DNA of 64,000 bases from Oleiphilaceae bacterium (lineage in GTDB: Bacteria > Pseudomonadota > Gammaproteobacteria > Pseudomonadales > Oleiphilaceae): the NCBI GenBank assembly GCA_022447365.1, contig JAKVBL010000010.1:54418-118417 (forward strand), read 5' to 3'. Positions 28,904 to 38,251 of this stretch are shown here, piece after piece. A program made the translations under genes and the position numbers. Within the stretch, counting starts at the first letter, position 1. Every line of letters starts with the position of its first letter. The notes under the pieces are model-generated. The model saw only the letters and a list, made by a program, of their open reading frames with translations, searched no databases and had not been told where the DNA came from.

Positions 28904-30364
28904 ATGTCATCAAAGGGTGCTGTTATATGTTGGTTTCGGCGTGATCTACGCTTGCGTGACAACCCCGCTCTGACGCGAGCTTGCGCACTTGCAAGCGTAG
29001 AAAATTTACGCATTATTCCTCTTTTTATTCTCGATGATGGTGACGCTGGTGATTTTGCAACAGGCGGCGCGAGCCGCTGGTGGCTGCATCATTCTCTAGT
29101 AAGCTTGCGCGATAATCTTAATGGCCAATTATTGTTGAGGTCTGGCGCTGCGAAGCAAGCGTTGAGTGCGCTCACCGAGGAACTTGATGTTAGAGCAATC
29201 TTTTGGAATCGCTGTTATGAGCCTTGGCAGATTGCCAGAGATACCGAGCTTAAAACACACTTTAAGTCCTCTGGTATAGACGTTCAAAGTTTTCAAGCGA
29301 GCCTGTTGTGGGAGCCATGGGATATTAAAAATAAGCAAGGATCTGCGTACAAGGTGTTTACGCCCTATTATCGAAAAGGTTGCTTGTTATCAAAGCAACC
29401 TCGCTTACCCAAGGCAGCCCCTGATCTCTCAGATTGCGCTCTTCCCGAGGGACTTAAACAAAATACAATTGATGAGCTGGGTCTATTGCCAAGCATTCCT
29501 TGGTATGAACAGATGCAAAATGAATGGCAGCCTGGCGAGCAGGGGGCGTCAGATCGATTGACGCAATACATAGAGAGCGCAGCATTTGCCTATCGCGATC
29601 AAAGGAATATTCCGTCTGTCGTTGGGACCTCGCGGCTTAGCCCTTCTTTGCACTACGGTGAGCTGTCTCCGAATCAGGTTTGGTATGCCGTTAAACATGC
29701 ATTCGAAGGTCGAGAGGATGATAAACATCTCGATACCTATTTAAGTGAGCTTGGTTGGCGTGAGTTTAGCTACTACCTCTTGTATCACTTTCCGCATATT
29801 CCGAGCGATAGTTTCAACGCCAAATTTGATGTGTTCAAGTGGGAAAACGCTCCTGAAAAATTGCGTGCTTGGCAGACAGGTAACACGGGTATCCCGATTA
29901 TCGATGCGGGTATGCGTGAGTTATGGCAAACGGGCTATATGCATAATCGCGTTCGCATGGTTGTTGGCTCATTCTTGGTGAAAAACCTACGCTGTGATTG
30001 GCGCTTAGGAGAAGCATGGTTTAGAGACTGTTTGCTCGATGCTGATCTTGCAGCCAATGTTGCCAGTTGGCAGTGGGTGGCTGGTTCAGGCGCCGACGCA
30101 GCACCTTACTTTCGCATTTTTAATCCAGTATTACAGGGCGAAAAATTTGATAGTGATGGCGAATACGTCAAGAAATATTGTCCTGAACTTGCAGAGGTGC
30201 CTAAGAAGTTTATTCATAAGCCGTGGGAAGCACCGAGCGACATCCTTAAAGATGCAGGTGTTTGGTTAGGTACTGACTACCCGCATCCAATTGTGGATCT
30301 CAAAGAGTCTCGTGAAGCGGCACTTGATGCATACGAAGTCGTAAAGGCCGCATCAAATGCCTGA
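28904..30364 (+). CDS. phrB: deoxyribodipyrimidine photolyase, class I CPD type
   Basis: 486 residues. An N-terminal antenna domain (VICWFRRDLRLRDNPAL) and a C-terminal FAD domain. FAD and DNA motifs are intact: GWREFSYYLLYHFP, WQTGNTGIPIIDAGMRELWQTGYMHNRVRM, and LAANVASWQWVAGSG with the Asn near the flavin N5, then FRIFNPVLQGEKFD. It repairs cyclobutane pyrimidine dimers with blue light. The next gene overlaps its end by 8 bases, so the two are coupled. Confidence 0.95.
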   Translation: MSSKGAVICWFRRDLRLRDNPALTRACALASVENLRIIPLFILDDGDAGDFATGGASRWWLHHSLVSLRDNLNGQLLLRSGAAKQALSALTEELDVRAIFWNRCYEPWQIARDTELKTHFKSSGIDVQSFQASLLWEPWDIKNKQGSAYKVFTPYYRKGCLLSKQPRLPKAAPDLSDCALPEGLKQNTIDELGLLPSIPWYEQMQNEWQPGEQGASDRLTQYIESAAFAYRDQRNIPSVVGTSRLSPSLHYGELSPNQVWYAVKHAFEGREDDKHLDTYLSELGWREFSYYLLYHFPHIPSDSFNAKFDVFKWENAPEKLRAWQTGNTGIPIIDAGMRELWQTGYMHNRVRMVVGSFLVKNLRCDWRLGEAWFRDCLLDADLAANVASWQWVAGSGADAAPYFRIFNPVLQGEKFDSDGEYVKKYCPELAEVPKKFIHKPWEAPSDILKDAGVWLGTDYPHPIVDLKESREAALDAYEVVKAASNA

Positions 30365-31925
30365 GTCTTCGACGCAGACAGGAAAGCTTCGTTTAGTCCT
30401 CGCAGACCAACTGTCACGCCCGCTTGCTAGTTTGAGCGATATAGACAAACAAAATGATCTGATATTGATGGCAGAGGTGCGTACAGAGGCGTCTTATGTG
30501 AAACATCATAAGAAGAAAATTGCCTTCCTTTTCTCTGCCATGCGTCACTTTGCTAAGGAGCTTCAGAACGACGGCTATCGCGTGCGCTATGTGTCTTACG
30601 ACGACCCTGACAATGCTGGTAGCCTTAAAGCGGAAGTCGAGCGAGCGATGTCAGAGCTAAGCTTTTCGCATGTCGTTGTGACATTTCCAGGTGAATGGCG
30701 TGTGCTCGAGGATATGCAGAGCTGGCAGGCGGCGTTCGTCGCTTATAACGCGACTGTTGAGATTCGTGAAGACGACCGGTTTATTGCGAGTCTTGATGAG
30801 TTTAGGCATTGGGCTGATGGGAAAAAACAGCTCAGGATGGAGTATTTCTATCGTGAGCTGCGTAAGAAAACTTCTGTGCTTTTGCAAGATGGTGAACCGG
30901 AAGGAGGGAGATGGAATTACGATGCACAAAATCGTAAATCGCTTCCTAAAGGAACGAAGGTTCCAAACCCAACCATGTTTGAACCAGATGACATAACTAC
31001 TCAAGTGTTAGAACTTGTTGGTACGGAGTTCGAGGATCATTTTGGTGAGCTTAGTAACTTCCATTATGCGGTTACACGTGAGCAAGCGCTTCAAGTTTTA
31101 AAGGGCTTCATTCAAGAACGTTTAGTTTTGTTTGGTGATTATCAGGACGCCATGCAACAAGACGAGCCTTGGATGTTCCATAGTCATATCAGCTTTTATC
31201 TTAATGCAGGTTTGCTGACCGCCCATGAGGTGATTACTCAAGTCGAACATGCCTATCGCGAATATAATTTTCCTCTAAATGCGGTAGAAGGCTTTATTCG
31301 TCAGGTGCTGGGCTGGCGTGAATACGTGCGAGGTTTGTATTGGCACGAAATGCCCAAATATGTTGATCAGAATTTTCTAAACGCTCAACGACATTTGCCG
31401 GACTTCTTTTGGACTGGCGACACGCAGATGAACTGTCTCTCACAATGTATTAATGAGACCAAACAGAATGCCTACGCGCACCATATTCAGCGCTTAATGG
31501 TGATTGGTAATTTTCTATTACTGACTGGGATAGAACCGAAGCAAGTGCAGGAATGGTTTTTACTAGTTTATGGTGATGCATACGAATGGGTAGAGCTGCC
31601 TAATGTAAATGGCATGATACTGTTTGCTGACGGTGGTGTTATGGCAAGTAAGCCTTATGCGGCGAGCGGTGCTTATATCAATAAGATGTCTAATTATTGC
31701 CAGTCATGCGCGTATAAAGTGAAAGATAAGAACGGCGAATCCGCCTGTCCGTTTAACTATCTTTACTGGGATTTCTTGGCGCGCAATCAAGACAAACTTC
31801 GCGGTAATCAGCGCTTATCTATGCCGTATCGAACCTTAGAGAAAATGGATGATGCGAAACGACAATTAATCGCAAGCGATGCCGAGAGTTTCTTTCACAA
31901 GCTAGAACGTAATGAAAAAGTCTGA
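30357..31925 (+). CDS. iron-sulfur bacterial cryptochrome/photolyase (FeS-BCP, (6-4) photolyase type)
   Basis: 522 residues of the photolyase-related family that carries a [4Fe-4S] cluster (Agrobacterium PhrB / Rhodobacter CryB group). The late Cys-rich stretch [20 protein letters not shown] and the earlier CLSQC supply cluster ligands. [18 protein letters not shown] and [15 protein letters not shown] are typical. Known members repair (6-4) photoproducts or act as light sensors. It overlaps phrB by 8 bases and the DUF2256 gene by 14 bases. Confidence 0.92.
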   Translation: MPESSTQTGKLRLVLADQLSRPLASLSDIDKQNDLILMAEVRTEASYVKHHKKKIAFLFSAMRHFAKELQNDGYRVRYVSYDDPDNAGSLKAEVERAMSELSFSHVVVTFPGEWRVLEDMQSWQAAFVAYNATVEIREDDRFIASLDEFRHWADGKKQLRMEYFYRELRKKTSVLLQDGEPEGGRWNYDAQNRKSLPKGTKVPNPTMFEPDDITTQVLELVGTEFEDHFGELSNFHYAVTREQALQVLKGFIQERLVLFGDYQDAMQQDEPWMFHSHISFYLNAGLLTAHEVITQVEHAYREYNFPLNAVEGFIRQVLGWREYVRGLYWHEMPKYVDQNFLNAQRHLPDFFWTGDTQMNCLSQCINETKQNAYAHHIQRLMVIGNFLLLTGIEPKQVQEWFLLVYGDAYEWVELPNVNGMILFADGGVMASKPYAASGAYINKMSNYCQSCAYKVKDKNGESACPFNYLYWDFLARNQDKLRGNQRLSMPYRTLEKMDDAKRQLIASDAESFFHKLERNEKV

Positions 31926-32076
31926 GTTGCCTTCAAAGCTTTGTGTTATGTGTCAAAGGCCTTTCACTTGGCGTAAAAAGTGGGAGCGTGATTGGGAGCA
32001 GGTTAAGTACTGTTCGAAACGTTGCTCAAGCGAGGCGAAAAGACAAAAAAATAAGCCTAATACCGCGTCGATTTAG
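31912..32076 (+). CDS. DUF2256 zinc-ribbon-like small protein
   Basis: A 54-residue gene that is easy to miss. Sequence features: [20 protein letters not shown], then [13 protein letters not shown], giving two CxxC/CxxxC pairs for one zinc. This is the DUF2256 pattern; members are often encoded next to photolyase-related genes. The ATG lies inside the end of the FeS photolyase gene (14-base overlap), so it should be cotranslated with it. Role unknown. Confidence 0.85.
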   Translation: MKKSELPSKLCVMCQRPFTWRKKWERDWEQVKYCSKRCSSEAKRQKNKPNTASI

Positions 32077-32083
32077 GCTTATT
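32050..32083. terminator. bidirectional terminator
   Basis: AATAAGCCTAA and TTTAGGCTTATT arms overlapping the end of the DUF2256 gene, between it and the convergent PEP-CTERM gene. A and T runs on both sides suit termination from either direction. Confidence 0.8.
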
Positions 32084-32098
32084 TATCGTCATGGCTGA

Positions 32099-32824
32099 CT
32101 ATTTCGCTGAGCGACGACGTGCTGCGCCTAGACCAAGTACGCCAAGGCCTAGTAGTGCAAGCGTAGCGGGCTCGCTAACTGCGTTGTAGCTGATTTTCTC
32201 AACATAGCTTGAGTGTGAACCCCATCCTGTAGATGCGACTGCGTAGTACATGTAACCCATGTCAACGCCAGTTGTTAGGTAGTCGCGATCGATTGGTGCT
32301 TGTTGATAATGACCATTGCTAGCAGGCGAGAATACGCTGGTGTAGTCGATGCCATCAGCACTTGCGAAGATGTTGAACAATGCGTCGCCACCATCGTAAA
32401 TGTTGTTATTGCGATCAGCCGTTACAAGATCTTTATGACTGCCGTTGAACCAAACAGTGTCAAGAATAGTGCTTGTATCAAATTCGAAGAATAAGACTTC
32501 ATCTGAACCCGCATTATTCTGAAAGTTTGAATCTAGACCATCGCTAGAATTCAATGGGCTTGTTAAGCCAAGGCCGCCGTTTGCTGGATTTGTATCCCAG
32601 TAAACCTCACCCGCGAATGTATTAGTGGTTTTGCTGAAAGAGCCTGCATTGCCAAGGTTTAGACCATTGGTGTAGCCAGCTGTTACTTCAAAATCGCCAA
32701 AGTCGATGCTAGACACAAATTTAGTTTCAGTGTCGCTAGTGTCATCAAACACAAACATCGCAGCATTTGCGCTAGTGCTTAGTATGGTAGCCGCCGCAAG
32801 ACCAAGCAATTTTTTATAGTTCAT
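32099..32824 (-). CDS. PEP-CTERM sorting-signal protein
   Basis: 241 residues with a signal peptide (LLGLAAATILSTSANA) and a C-terminal PEP-CTERM signal (SEPATLALLGLGVLGLGAA then RRRSAK). The body is Asn/Asp/Ser-rich and beta-predicted, a likely extracellular or surface protein. It is not an obvious duplicate of the PEP-CTERM protein at 28089; only the tail is shared. No exosortase in the window. Confidence 0.9.
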   Translation of the reverse strand: MNYKKLLGLAAATILSTSANAAMFVFDDTSDTETKFVSSIDFGDFEVTAGYTNGLNLGNAGSFSKTTNTFAGEVYWDTNPANGGLGLTSPLNSSDGLDSNFQNNAGSDEVLFFEFDTSTILDTVWFNGSHKDLVTADRNNNIYDGGDALFNIFASADGIDYTSVFSPASNGHYQQAPIDRDYLTTGVDMGYMYYAVASTGWGSHSSYVEKISYNAVSEPATLALLGLGVLGLGAARRRSAK

Positions 32825-33020
32825 AGTGATTTCCTATTACGTTTTTTAATTTTTTATTCCCTGCTAAACAGCAGGATCTTAAATTAAGCATAATGTGTGC
32901 TGTTTTGATAAAAAAACTTGTTTAATAGGAGTTTAAAGGCTTCTATAAAAACTAATCGATTATTGATGTGTAAAGTAACTCGACGTTTGGCTTAGAGGTG
33001 TGATGTTTGTGCTTTGCGTT

Positions 33021-34502
33021 CTAGCCTGAAATCATGCGTGCTCGATCAGGAATGGTATGGCGCGAGAGAATACGAGCGGCTTCGTTTTGCACTTTAGGTG
33101 TTTTCTGATATGCCCATAAGATTTCCCTAGCGGCTTTCATACTCTGATCAAGATCGATAACCGGTTCAACGTAGTCTGCGCTGAGTGAGAAGTTGTACAT
33201 CAAAGCTTCCATGTCAGTGATTAAACTTGGATCTTGCTGAAGAATGGTTGGAAGTCCTTTTAGTTCTGGAATCCACTTTTGGATAAATCGAGCCTCAGGA
33301 TCTCGTTCCATGGCTTGTTTGACAGGGTTGTATAAGCGAATAGCGTTTATCCCCGTTACTCCAGCTTGCATTTGAATTTGGGGGTAATGAATGCCGGGTT
33401 CGAAATCAAGAAAGACGCTTGCAAGGTGGGCAGCGCCTAAACGCCAATCTAGATTGAGTTGATGTGATAGAAAGCTAATCAACATTGCACGCATGCGAAA
33501 ATTCAAATACCCAGTGTTGATCAAGGCGCGCATACTCGCGTCAACTATCGGGAAGCCCGTATTGCCAGTTTTCCATGCTTCGAGCCGTCGATTTATTTCA
33601 TGCGCATCGTGCTCGTAGGGATAGTGTTCATACCCTTTATTGACGGGGCGAAATTGCATGTCGTGCTCACTTTCAAATTTTTGGATGAAATGATCACGCC
33701 ATTGCAGACGTGATTGCACACCGCTAATAGTGCGTCCCCATGCCCGCTGTGATCTATGCTGCTCTAAGTATTGAAATACCTGTTTTGAGCTAATGTTGCC
33801 CCACGCTAAAAAAGGCGAAAGCCGACTACAAGACTGCATGCTCTCAAAGGGGCTAGAAAGGTTGAACGCGTAGTTTTGTCCCCGTCCAGATAGAAACGAT
33901 TTTAAAGTATGCCACGCGTTTGATTCTCCACCATGTTGGAAATTGATATGCGGTGAGTTCCATTTATCGCTTCTCTCATCAACTTTCAGTGATTCGTCCA
34001 AATTAGAGAACGCATACCAATGAACATTTGAGAGTGATAGGCATACAGGCGCTTGATTGATTTGTTCATGCCATGATTCATACCAATGTTGTCGATGTGT
34101 AAGTCCTCGCTGAATACCTAATAACGGGACCTCAGACCAAATCACGTTATGTGCCATGCACCAATCGTTTACGGCCAGATCTCTGTCATAGGTGTTTTTT
34201 AAACCAACCTCTTGATGACTCCACAACTGAAACGAACCGAAGGACTTATGGATAGCTTGCAGCGCCGGAATGACTTCGCGTTGCAAACACAACACTCTGG
34301 CGCCAAATCCTTGTAGTGATTTATTGATCTCATTGACGCTTTCGCTGACAAAGCGCCAGTGACGTTCTGAATAGTGAGGGTCCTCAACAAGTTGCGGCTC
34401 GATTACATACAAAAGTAAAACAGGTCCTTGTTCGGCTGCGCGAGCCAAAGGCAAGTGATCTTGCAGGCGAAGATCGCGTTTCAACCAAACAACTTGAAGC
34501 AT
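33021..34502 (-). CDS. divergent cryptochrome/photolyase-family flavoprotein
   Basis: 493 residues. The N-terminal Rossmann/antenna domain (VVWLKRDLRLQDHLPLARA) and the FAD domain (RLQWRDHFIQKFE, WKTGNTGFPIVDASMRALINTGYLNFRMRAM) are clear. Around the flavin N5 the sequence is EPGIHYPQIQMQAGVTGINAIRLYNP. The usual Asn (as in phrB LAAN) aligns with His, and the WQW pair used in dimer binding is missing. It is not a DASH type. A sensory or different repair role is possible. It is divergent from the flavoprotein gene at 34671. Confidence 0.85.
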   Translation of the reverse strand: MLQVVWLKRDLRLQDHLPLARAAEQGPVLLLYVIEPQLVEDPHYSERHWRFVSESVNEINKSLQGFGARVLCLQREVIPALQAIHKSFGSFQLWSHQEVGLKNTYDRDLAVNDWCMAHNVIWSEVPLLGIQRGLTHRQHWYESWHEQINQAPVCLSLSNVHWYAFSNLDESLKVDERSDKWNSPHINFQHGGESNAWHTLKSFLSGRGQNYAFNLSSPFESMQSCSRLSPFLAWGNISSKQVFQYLEQHRSQRAWGRTISGVQSRLQWRDHFIQKFESEHDMQFRPVNKGYEHYPYEHDAHEINRRLEAWKTGNTGFPIVDASMRALINTGYLNFRMRAMLISFLSHQLNLDWRLGAAHLASVFLDFEPGIHYPQIQMQAGVTGINAIRLYNPVKQAMERDPEARFIQKWIPELKGLPTILQQDPSLITDMEALMYNFSLSADYVEPVIDLDQSMKAAREILWAYQKTPKVQNEAARILSRHTIPDRARMISG

Positions 34503-34591
34503 AAACCGATGTGTTAAAGCGGATGATGCAAAGATTTACCTGATAAACATCAGAATGGATTGATCTAGTTTGTGAATTGATCAGTAAAAAA

Positions 34592-34631
34592 AACTTTACG
34601 TTGTATACATAGTGTAACTTTACGTTGTATA
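34592..34631. promoter_or_regulatory. two perfect 16-bp direct repeats in divergent promoter
   Basis: AACTTTACGTTGTATA occurs at 34592-34607 and again at 34616-34631, 24 bases apart, between the divergent cryptochrome (34502) and CrtI-like (34671) genes. It looks like a tandem operator. A related core GTATACA(T/G)AG recurs at 38132, upstream of the TetR gene and its divergent neighbour, so the TetR at 37442 is one candidate regulator. A light/B12-responsive MerR (LitR) is another. Confidence 0.5.
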
Positions 34632-34670
34632 GTTGTCGGCATTGTAAGGTGATAATCATGGTCTATACGT

Positions 34671-36254
34671 ATGTCGAACCTAGAAAAATATGATGCGGTT
34701 ATAATTGGAGCAGGGAATGGCGGGCTGACAGCTGCGGCGACTCTAGCGCGAGGTGGCGCGAAAACTTTGCTGCTTGAACGGCACAATATTCCTGGCGGTT
34801 GCGCGACCTCTTTTGTGCGAGGCGATTTTGAATTCGAAGTTGCCTTGCATCAATTGAGCGGTTTAGGGACAGAAAAAAATCCTTTCATCATGCGCAAGAT
34901 TTTTAACGAATTAGGTGTGATGGACAAAGTGGAGTTTGTTGAAGAGCACCACCTCTATCGTATGACGATTAAAGATGAGTTCGATATTACCTTGCCTGCT
35001 AGTTGGAAAGGCATTCGAGAAGTTCTCATCGAAAATTTCCCCGATGAAGAACAAGGTATCAAAGATTACATGTTGCTCTGTGAGCGTGTTGTTCTTGAGA
35101 GCTTTATGGGTTTTAAAGCTGCGCTCAAGATGAATAGCGAAGACATGCTTATGAAAAACAGCAAGCATTATGCGGAGTATGGTTTGCGTTCTGCTAAATC
35201 TGTTTTGGATAAGCATTTTTCTGACGAGCAATTAAAAACTCTATTGGCTGCTTACTGGTGTTATTTGGGTCAAGCGCCAAGAAACATTAACTTTGTTGAC
35301 CTCGCCATGATGCTTTATGCCTATGGCGTATTTAAACCATGGCACATTGAAGGTGGCTCACAAGCGCTTTCAAATGCCTTGCTTGAATCGTTCTTGGAAG
35401 CTGGCGGCGAAGTTCAGTTCAATGCGGCTGTTGATCAAATTATTACCGATAAATCGGGCGACAAGCCCAAGGTCATTGCTATTTGCACTGAACATGGTGA
35501 CGTATACGAAACCGAACAAGTGATTTCAAACGCAAGTTCGGTCGTAACTTTTGTCGATTTGCTGGATACAGATGAGTTACCAGAAGGTATCTCTCAAGAC
35601 TTCAAGTCTCGTGAAATCGGTACCTCAGCATTCTGCTTATACATTGGCTTAGATTGCCCGCCGGAAACCTTAGGCATCAAGAACGCCTCGACGTTTATGG
35701 GGACGACCATGGATGAGGATTTAATGGTTGAAACGATGGCGACATTGAATCCTCCTGTGGCGACTATGCTCACCTGCTATAACGTTGATGACCCAAGTTT
35801 TGCTCCTCCGGGTAAGAGCCAAGTGTCTTTGCTGTGTTTGCAGTATGGGAAGGTGTGGGATGACGTTCCGGTCGAAGACTATGCCGATACGAAGTATGCC
35901 TTTGCGGAACACCTTATCGAGCAAGCAGAAGAATTCTTCCCGGGCTTTCGCTCTCACATAGAAGAAATTGAAGTCGCTACGCCACTGACAATGCAGCGTT
36001 ACTTGAACACTCCGGGCGGATCGATTTACGGTTTCATTCAAAACCCAGAAGACGGCGAGATTCATCGTCCTCGGTATGATCAAGTAGAAGGTTTACACAT
36101 GGCAGGCTGCTGGCAGGGCATGGGTGGATTCCAACCTACGTATATGGTCGGCCAATCCACTGCAAAAGCAGTGTTGAAAAAGCTAAAAGCACAGCGTTTA
36201 GCTGAGCAAGATCAAACCCAGACTCAAGATGTGAAGGAGCCTGCCAATGTCTAA
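34671..36254 (+). CDS. NAD(P)/FAD-dependent oxidoreductase, CrtI/RetSat-like
   Basis: 527 residues. N-terminal FAD motif VIIGAGNGGLTAAATLARGG, LLERHNIPGGCATSF, and the C-terminal FAD-closing MAGCWQGMGGFQPTYMVGQSTAKAV. This is the phytoene-desaturase/carotenoid-isomerase/retinol-saturase superfamily, acting on polyene or other lipid C=C bonds. No crtB, crtE or other carotenoid gene is near, so the substrate is unknown. The last 8 bases overlap the 2Fe-2S reductase gene, which suggests that reductase supplies its electrons. Confidence 0.85.
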   Translation: MSNLEKYDAVIIGAGNGGLTAAATLARGGAKTLLLERHNIPGGCATSFVRGDFEFEVALHQLSGLGTEKNPFIMRKIFNELGVMDKVEFVEEHHLYRMTIKDEFDITLPASWKGIREVLIENFPDEEQGIKDYMLLCERVVLESFMGFKAALKMNSEDMLMKNSKHYAEYGLRSAKSVLDKHFSDEQLKTLLAAYWCYLGQAPRNINFVDLAMMLYAYGVFKPWHIEGGSQALSNALLESFLEAGGEVQFNAAVDQIITDKSGDKPKVIAICTEHGDVYETEQVISNASSVVTFVDLLDTDELPEGISQDFKSREIGTSAFCLYIGLDCPPETLGIKNASTFMGTTMDEDLMVETMATLNPPVATMLTCYNVDDPSFAPPGKSQVSLLCLQYGKVWDDVPVEDYADTKYAFAEHLIEQAEEFFPGFRSHIEEIEVATPLTMQRYLNTPGGSIYGFIQNPEDGEIHRPRYDQVEGLHMAGCWQGMGGFQPTYMVGQSTAKAVLKKLKAQRLAEQDQTQTQDVKEPANV

Positions 36255-37425
36255 CCAATATATTACTAACAAAGAACAATTATTGAGTAACTTGGTTGGT
36301 TATGTCGAGAGTCGAGAGTTAATCGCAGAGCGAGAGAAAATAGGCTCAGATTTTAGTGAAGATAAAGGTAAAAACACTGCTGAGATTGCAAAGCTTCATC
36401 CAAAGCGTTTGAACCTAGAAGTCACCGAGATCTTTCAAGAAACGCCATCGACGAAAACGTTTCGTGTTCGCAGCGCTAGGGGGGCATTGCCTCCATTTCA
36501 GGCCGGGCAATATATTAATTTGTTCGTGAACATCGATGGTGTCGAAACTGCGCGCCCGTATGCCATTTCTTCTTGTCCGACACATCGTGATTACTACGAC
36601 CTCACCGTAAAAATTGTTAAAGGTGGTTTTGTTACTAACTACTTACTCAATGACGTTGAAGTGGGTCAGACATTTTCAGCGACGAGCCCTATCGGAACGT
36701 TCTATTACAACCCAATTATACATGGCAAAAAGCTTGTTTTCTTAGCGGGTGGTTCGGGCGGTGCGCCAGCGCGAGCAATGATCGAAAGCGTCTTAAGCCG
36801 TGGAGTAGATGCTGATTTTTATTTGGTTTACGGCAATAGCTTTGCAGAGGACGTAATATTCCAGGATACCTTTCGCGCGCTGGCTCAAAAGCACGAAAAT
36901 TTCCATGTGATGGAAGTGATATCACGCCCAGAAGAAGGGTATGAAGGGTTAACGGGATATCTAACCGGCGAGCTTATCAATGAAGCGGTAAGCGGAGTTG
37001 ATGAGGTCATGTTTTATGTCTGTGGCCCAACCCCGTTTAATGATTTTTGTAAATCGGAGCTTAAAGCTTTGAGTGTTGCTGATAAGCGTATTCGAATTGA
37101 ATGCAATGGCCCGCCAAAGAACCCAAGTTCGATTCAAAACTGGCCAACCGAGGTGAGTGAAGAAGAGATGGTGACCGTGAAGGTGCGAGGCAAAGGTGAG
37201 TTCAAAGCACAAGTTGGCGAACCTTTGTTAAATAGCCTTGAGCGTAACGGTTATTTCGTTGAGAACGCTTGTCGCTCAGGTGAATGCAGTTTATGCCGTG
37301 TGAAATTGGTGGAAGGCGAAGTATTTAACCCGCCTGAAGCGAAGCTCAGAAAATCGGATGAAACGTTTGGTTGGGTGCACTCGTGCGTAGCGTTCCCAAC
37401 CTCAGATATTGAAATCTTGTATTAG
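36247..37425 (+). CDS. 2Fe-2S ferredoxin-NAD(P)H oxidoreductase
   Basis: 392 residues. A 55-residue N-terminal extension of unknown role is followed by an FAD-binding ferredoxin-reductase domain (RPYAISSCPT, GGFVTNYLL) and an NAD-binding domain (LVFLAGGSGGAPARAMIES, FYVCGPTPFNDF). A C-terminal plant-type [2Fe-2S] domain has C-x4-C-x2-C (ACRSGECSLC) and a fourth Cys in WVHSCVAFP. Such single-chain reductases feed electrons to a partner oxygenase or desaturase, here most likely the coupled CrtI/RetSat-like enzyme. Confidence 0.9.
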   Translation: MSNQYITNKEQLLSNLVGYVESRELIAEREKIGSDFSEDKGKNTAEIAKLHPKRLNLEVTEIFQETPSTKTFRVRSARGALPPFQAGQYINLFVNIDGVETARPYAISSCPTHRDYYDLTVKIVKGGFVTNYLLNDVEVGQTFSATSPIGTFYYNPIIHGKKLVFLAGGSGGAPARAMIESVLSRGVDADFYLVYGNSFAEDVIFQDTFRALAQKHENFHVMEVISRPEEGYEGLTGYLTGELINEAVSGVDEVMFYVCGPTPFNDFCKSELKALSVADKRIRIECNGPPKNPSSIQNWPTEVSEEEMVTVKVRGKGEFKAQVGEPLLNSLERNGYFVENACRSGECSLCRVKLVEGEVFNPPEAKLRKSDETFGWVHSCVAFPTSDIEILY

Positions 37426-37441
37426 TTTTATAGCGAACGGT

Positions 37442-38068
37442 TTAGAGCGGGGATTTGATCTGGACTTGTGTCGATGTAGCAGCGAGATAATCGCGAATGC
37501 TCATCTTGTCAGGAATACTCAAATGGCCATCGATTAATAGGGTGGCTAGTCCGTGCACCATAGCCCATGCGCCTTGGGCGCGGACACTGTTGCTGACTTT
37601 GGTTTGAGGTGCTTTTGAAAAGGCATCGACTAACAGAGCATGAGGGCGTTTGCTGCTCTTGGATAGATCTTCTGACATTTCTGGTGCGATTTGCGTTTGG
37701 CTAAGCATCAACTTGTACAGAGCAGGGTTGTTGATTGCGTACTCAATGTATTGCGTACCGTAATCGAGAATCAGCGTTAACGGAGCTTGGCCAACATTGG
37801 CTTGCTCCATGCGCGCATGGAGTTGTTCAAAGCCTGATGCTGCGATCGCTTGAAATAACTCAGTCTTGTTTTTGAAGTGTGCGTAAGGGGCCATATGGCT
37901 GACACCCACTTCGCTGGCTAAGGATCGCAAAGACAGTGCTTCTGCCCCTCGCGTGGTCAGCAGATCTAAAGCGGCGTTGACGAGCGCAGTTTTAAGGTCG
38001 CCATGATGATAATTTTTCTCGCTGGCTTTGGGATTGCTTGAGTTGCTATGTGGAACTTCGTTACTCAC
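37442..38068 (-). CDS. TetR-family transcriptional regulator
   Basis: 208 residues. N-terminal TetR helix-turn-helix: TALVNAALDLLTTRGAEALSLRSLASEVGVSHMAPYAHFKNKTELF. The C-terminal ligand domain matches the WHG-type (TetR_C_33-like) group. It is convergent with the reductase gene and divergent from the ThDP enzyme gene at 38252, whose 183-base intergenic region is its likely operator site. Confidence 0.9.
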   Translation of the reverse strand: MSNEVPHSNSSNPKASEKNYHHGDLKTALVNAALDLLTTRGAEALSLRSLASEVGVSHMAPYAHFKNKTELFQAIAASGFEQLHARMEQANVGQAPLTLILDYGTQYIEYAINNPALYKLMLSQTQIAPEMSEDLSKSSKRPHALLVDAFSKAPQTKVSNSVRAQGAWAMVHGLATLLIDGHLSIPDKMSIRDYLAATSTQVQIKSPL

Positions 38069-38251
38069 GTGCTGTCTTTATGATTCGTTGTGAACTGAAA
38101 AAATAAAATGAGCCGCAAACATATCAGGTTCGTATACAGAGTTAAATGTTTGCAGTGCAGAACGATTGTCGCAACGGATAGCGTCGAGTTTCGTTCAACA
38201 AGCTTTCGTGCTGCTTCGAACATTCAGCGCGTAACACGAGAATAAACACAA

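Noticed and set aside
34671..36254. crtI phytoene desaturase
   Set aside because: The superfamily fits, but no other carotenoid gene is nearby and it is coupled to a 2Fe-2S reductase, so the specific name is not supported.
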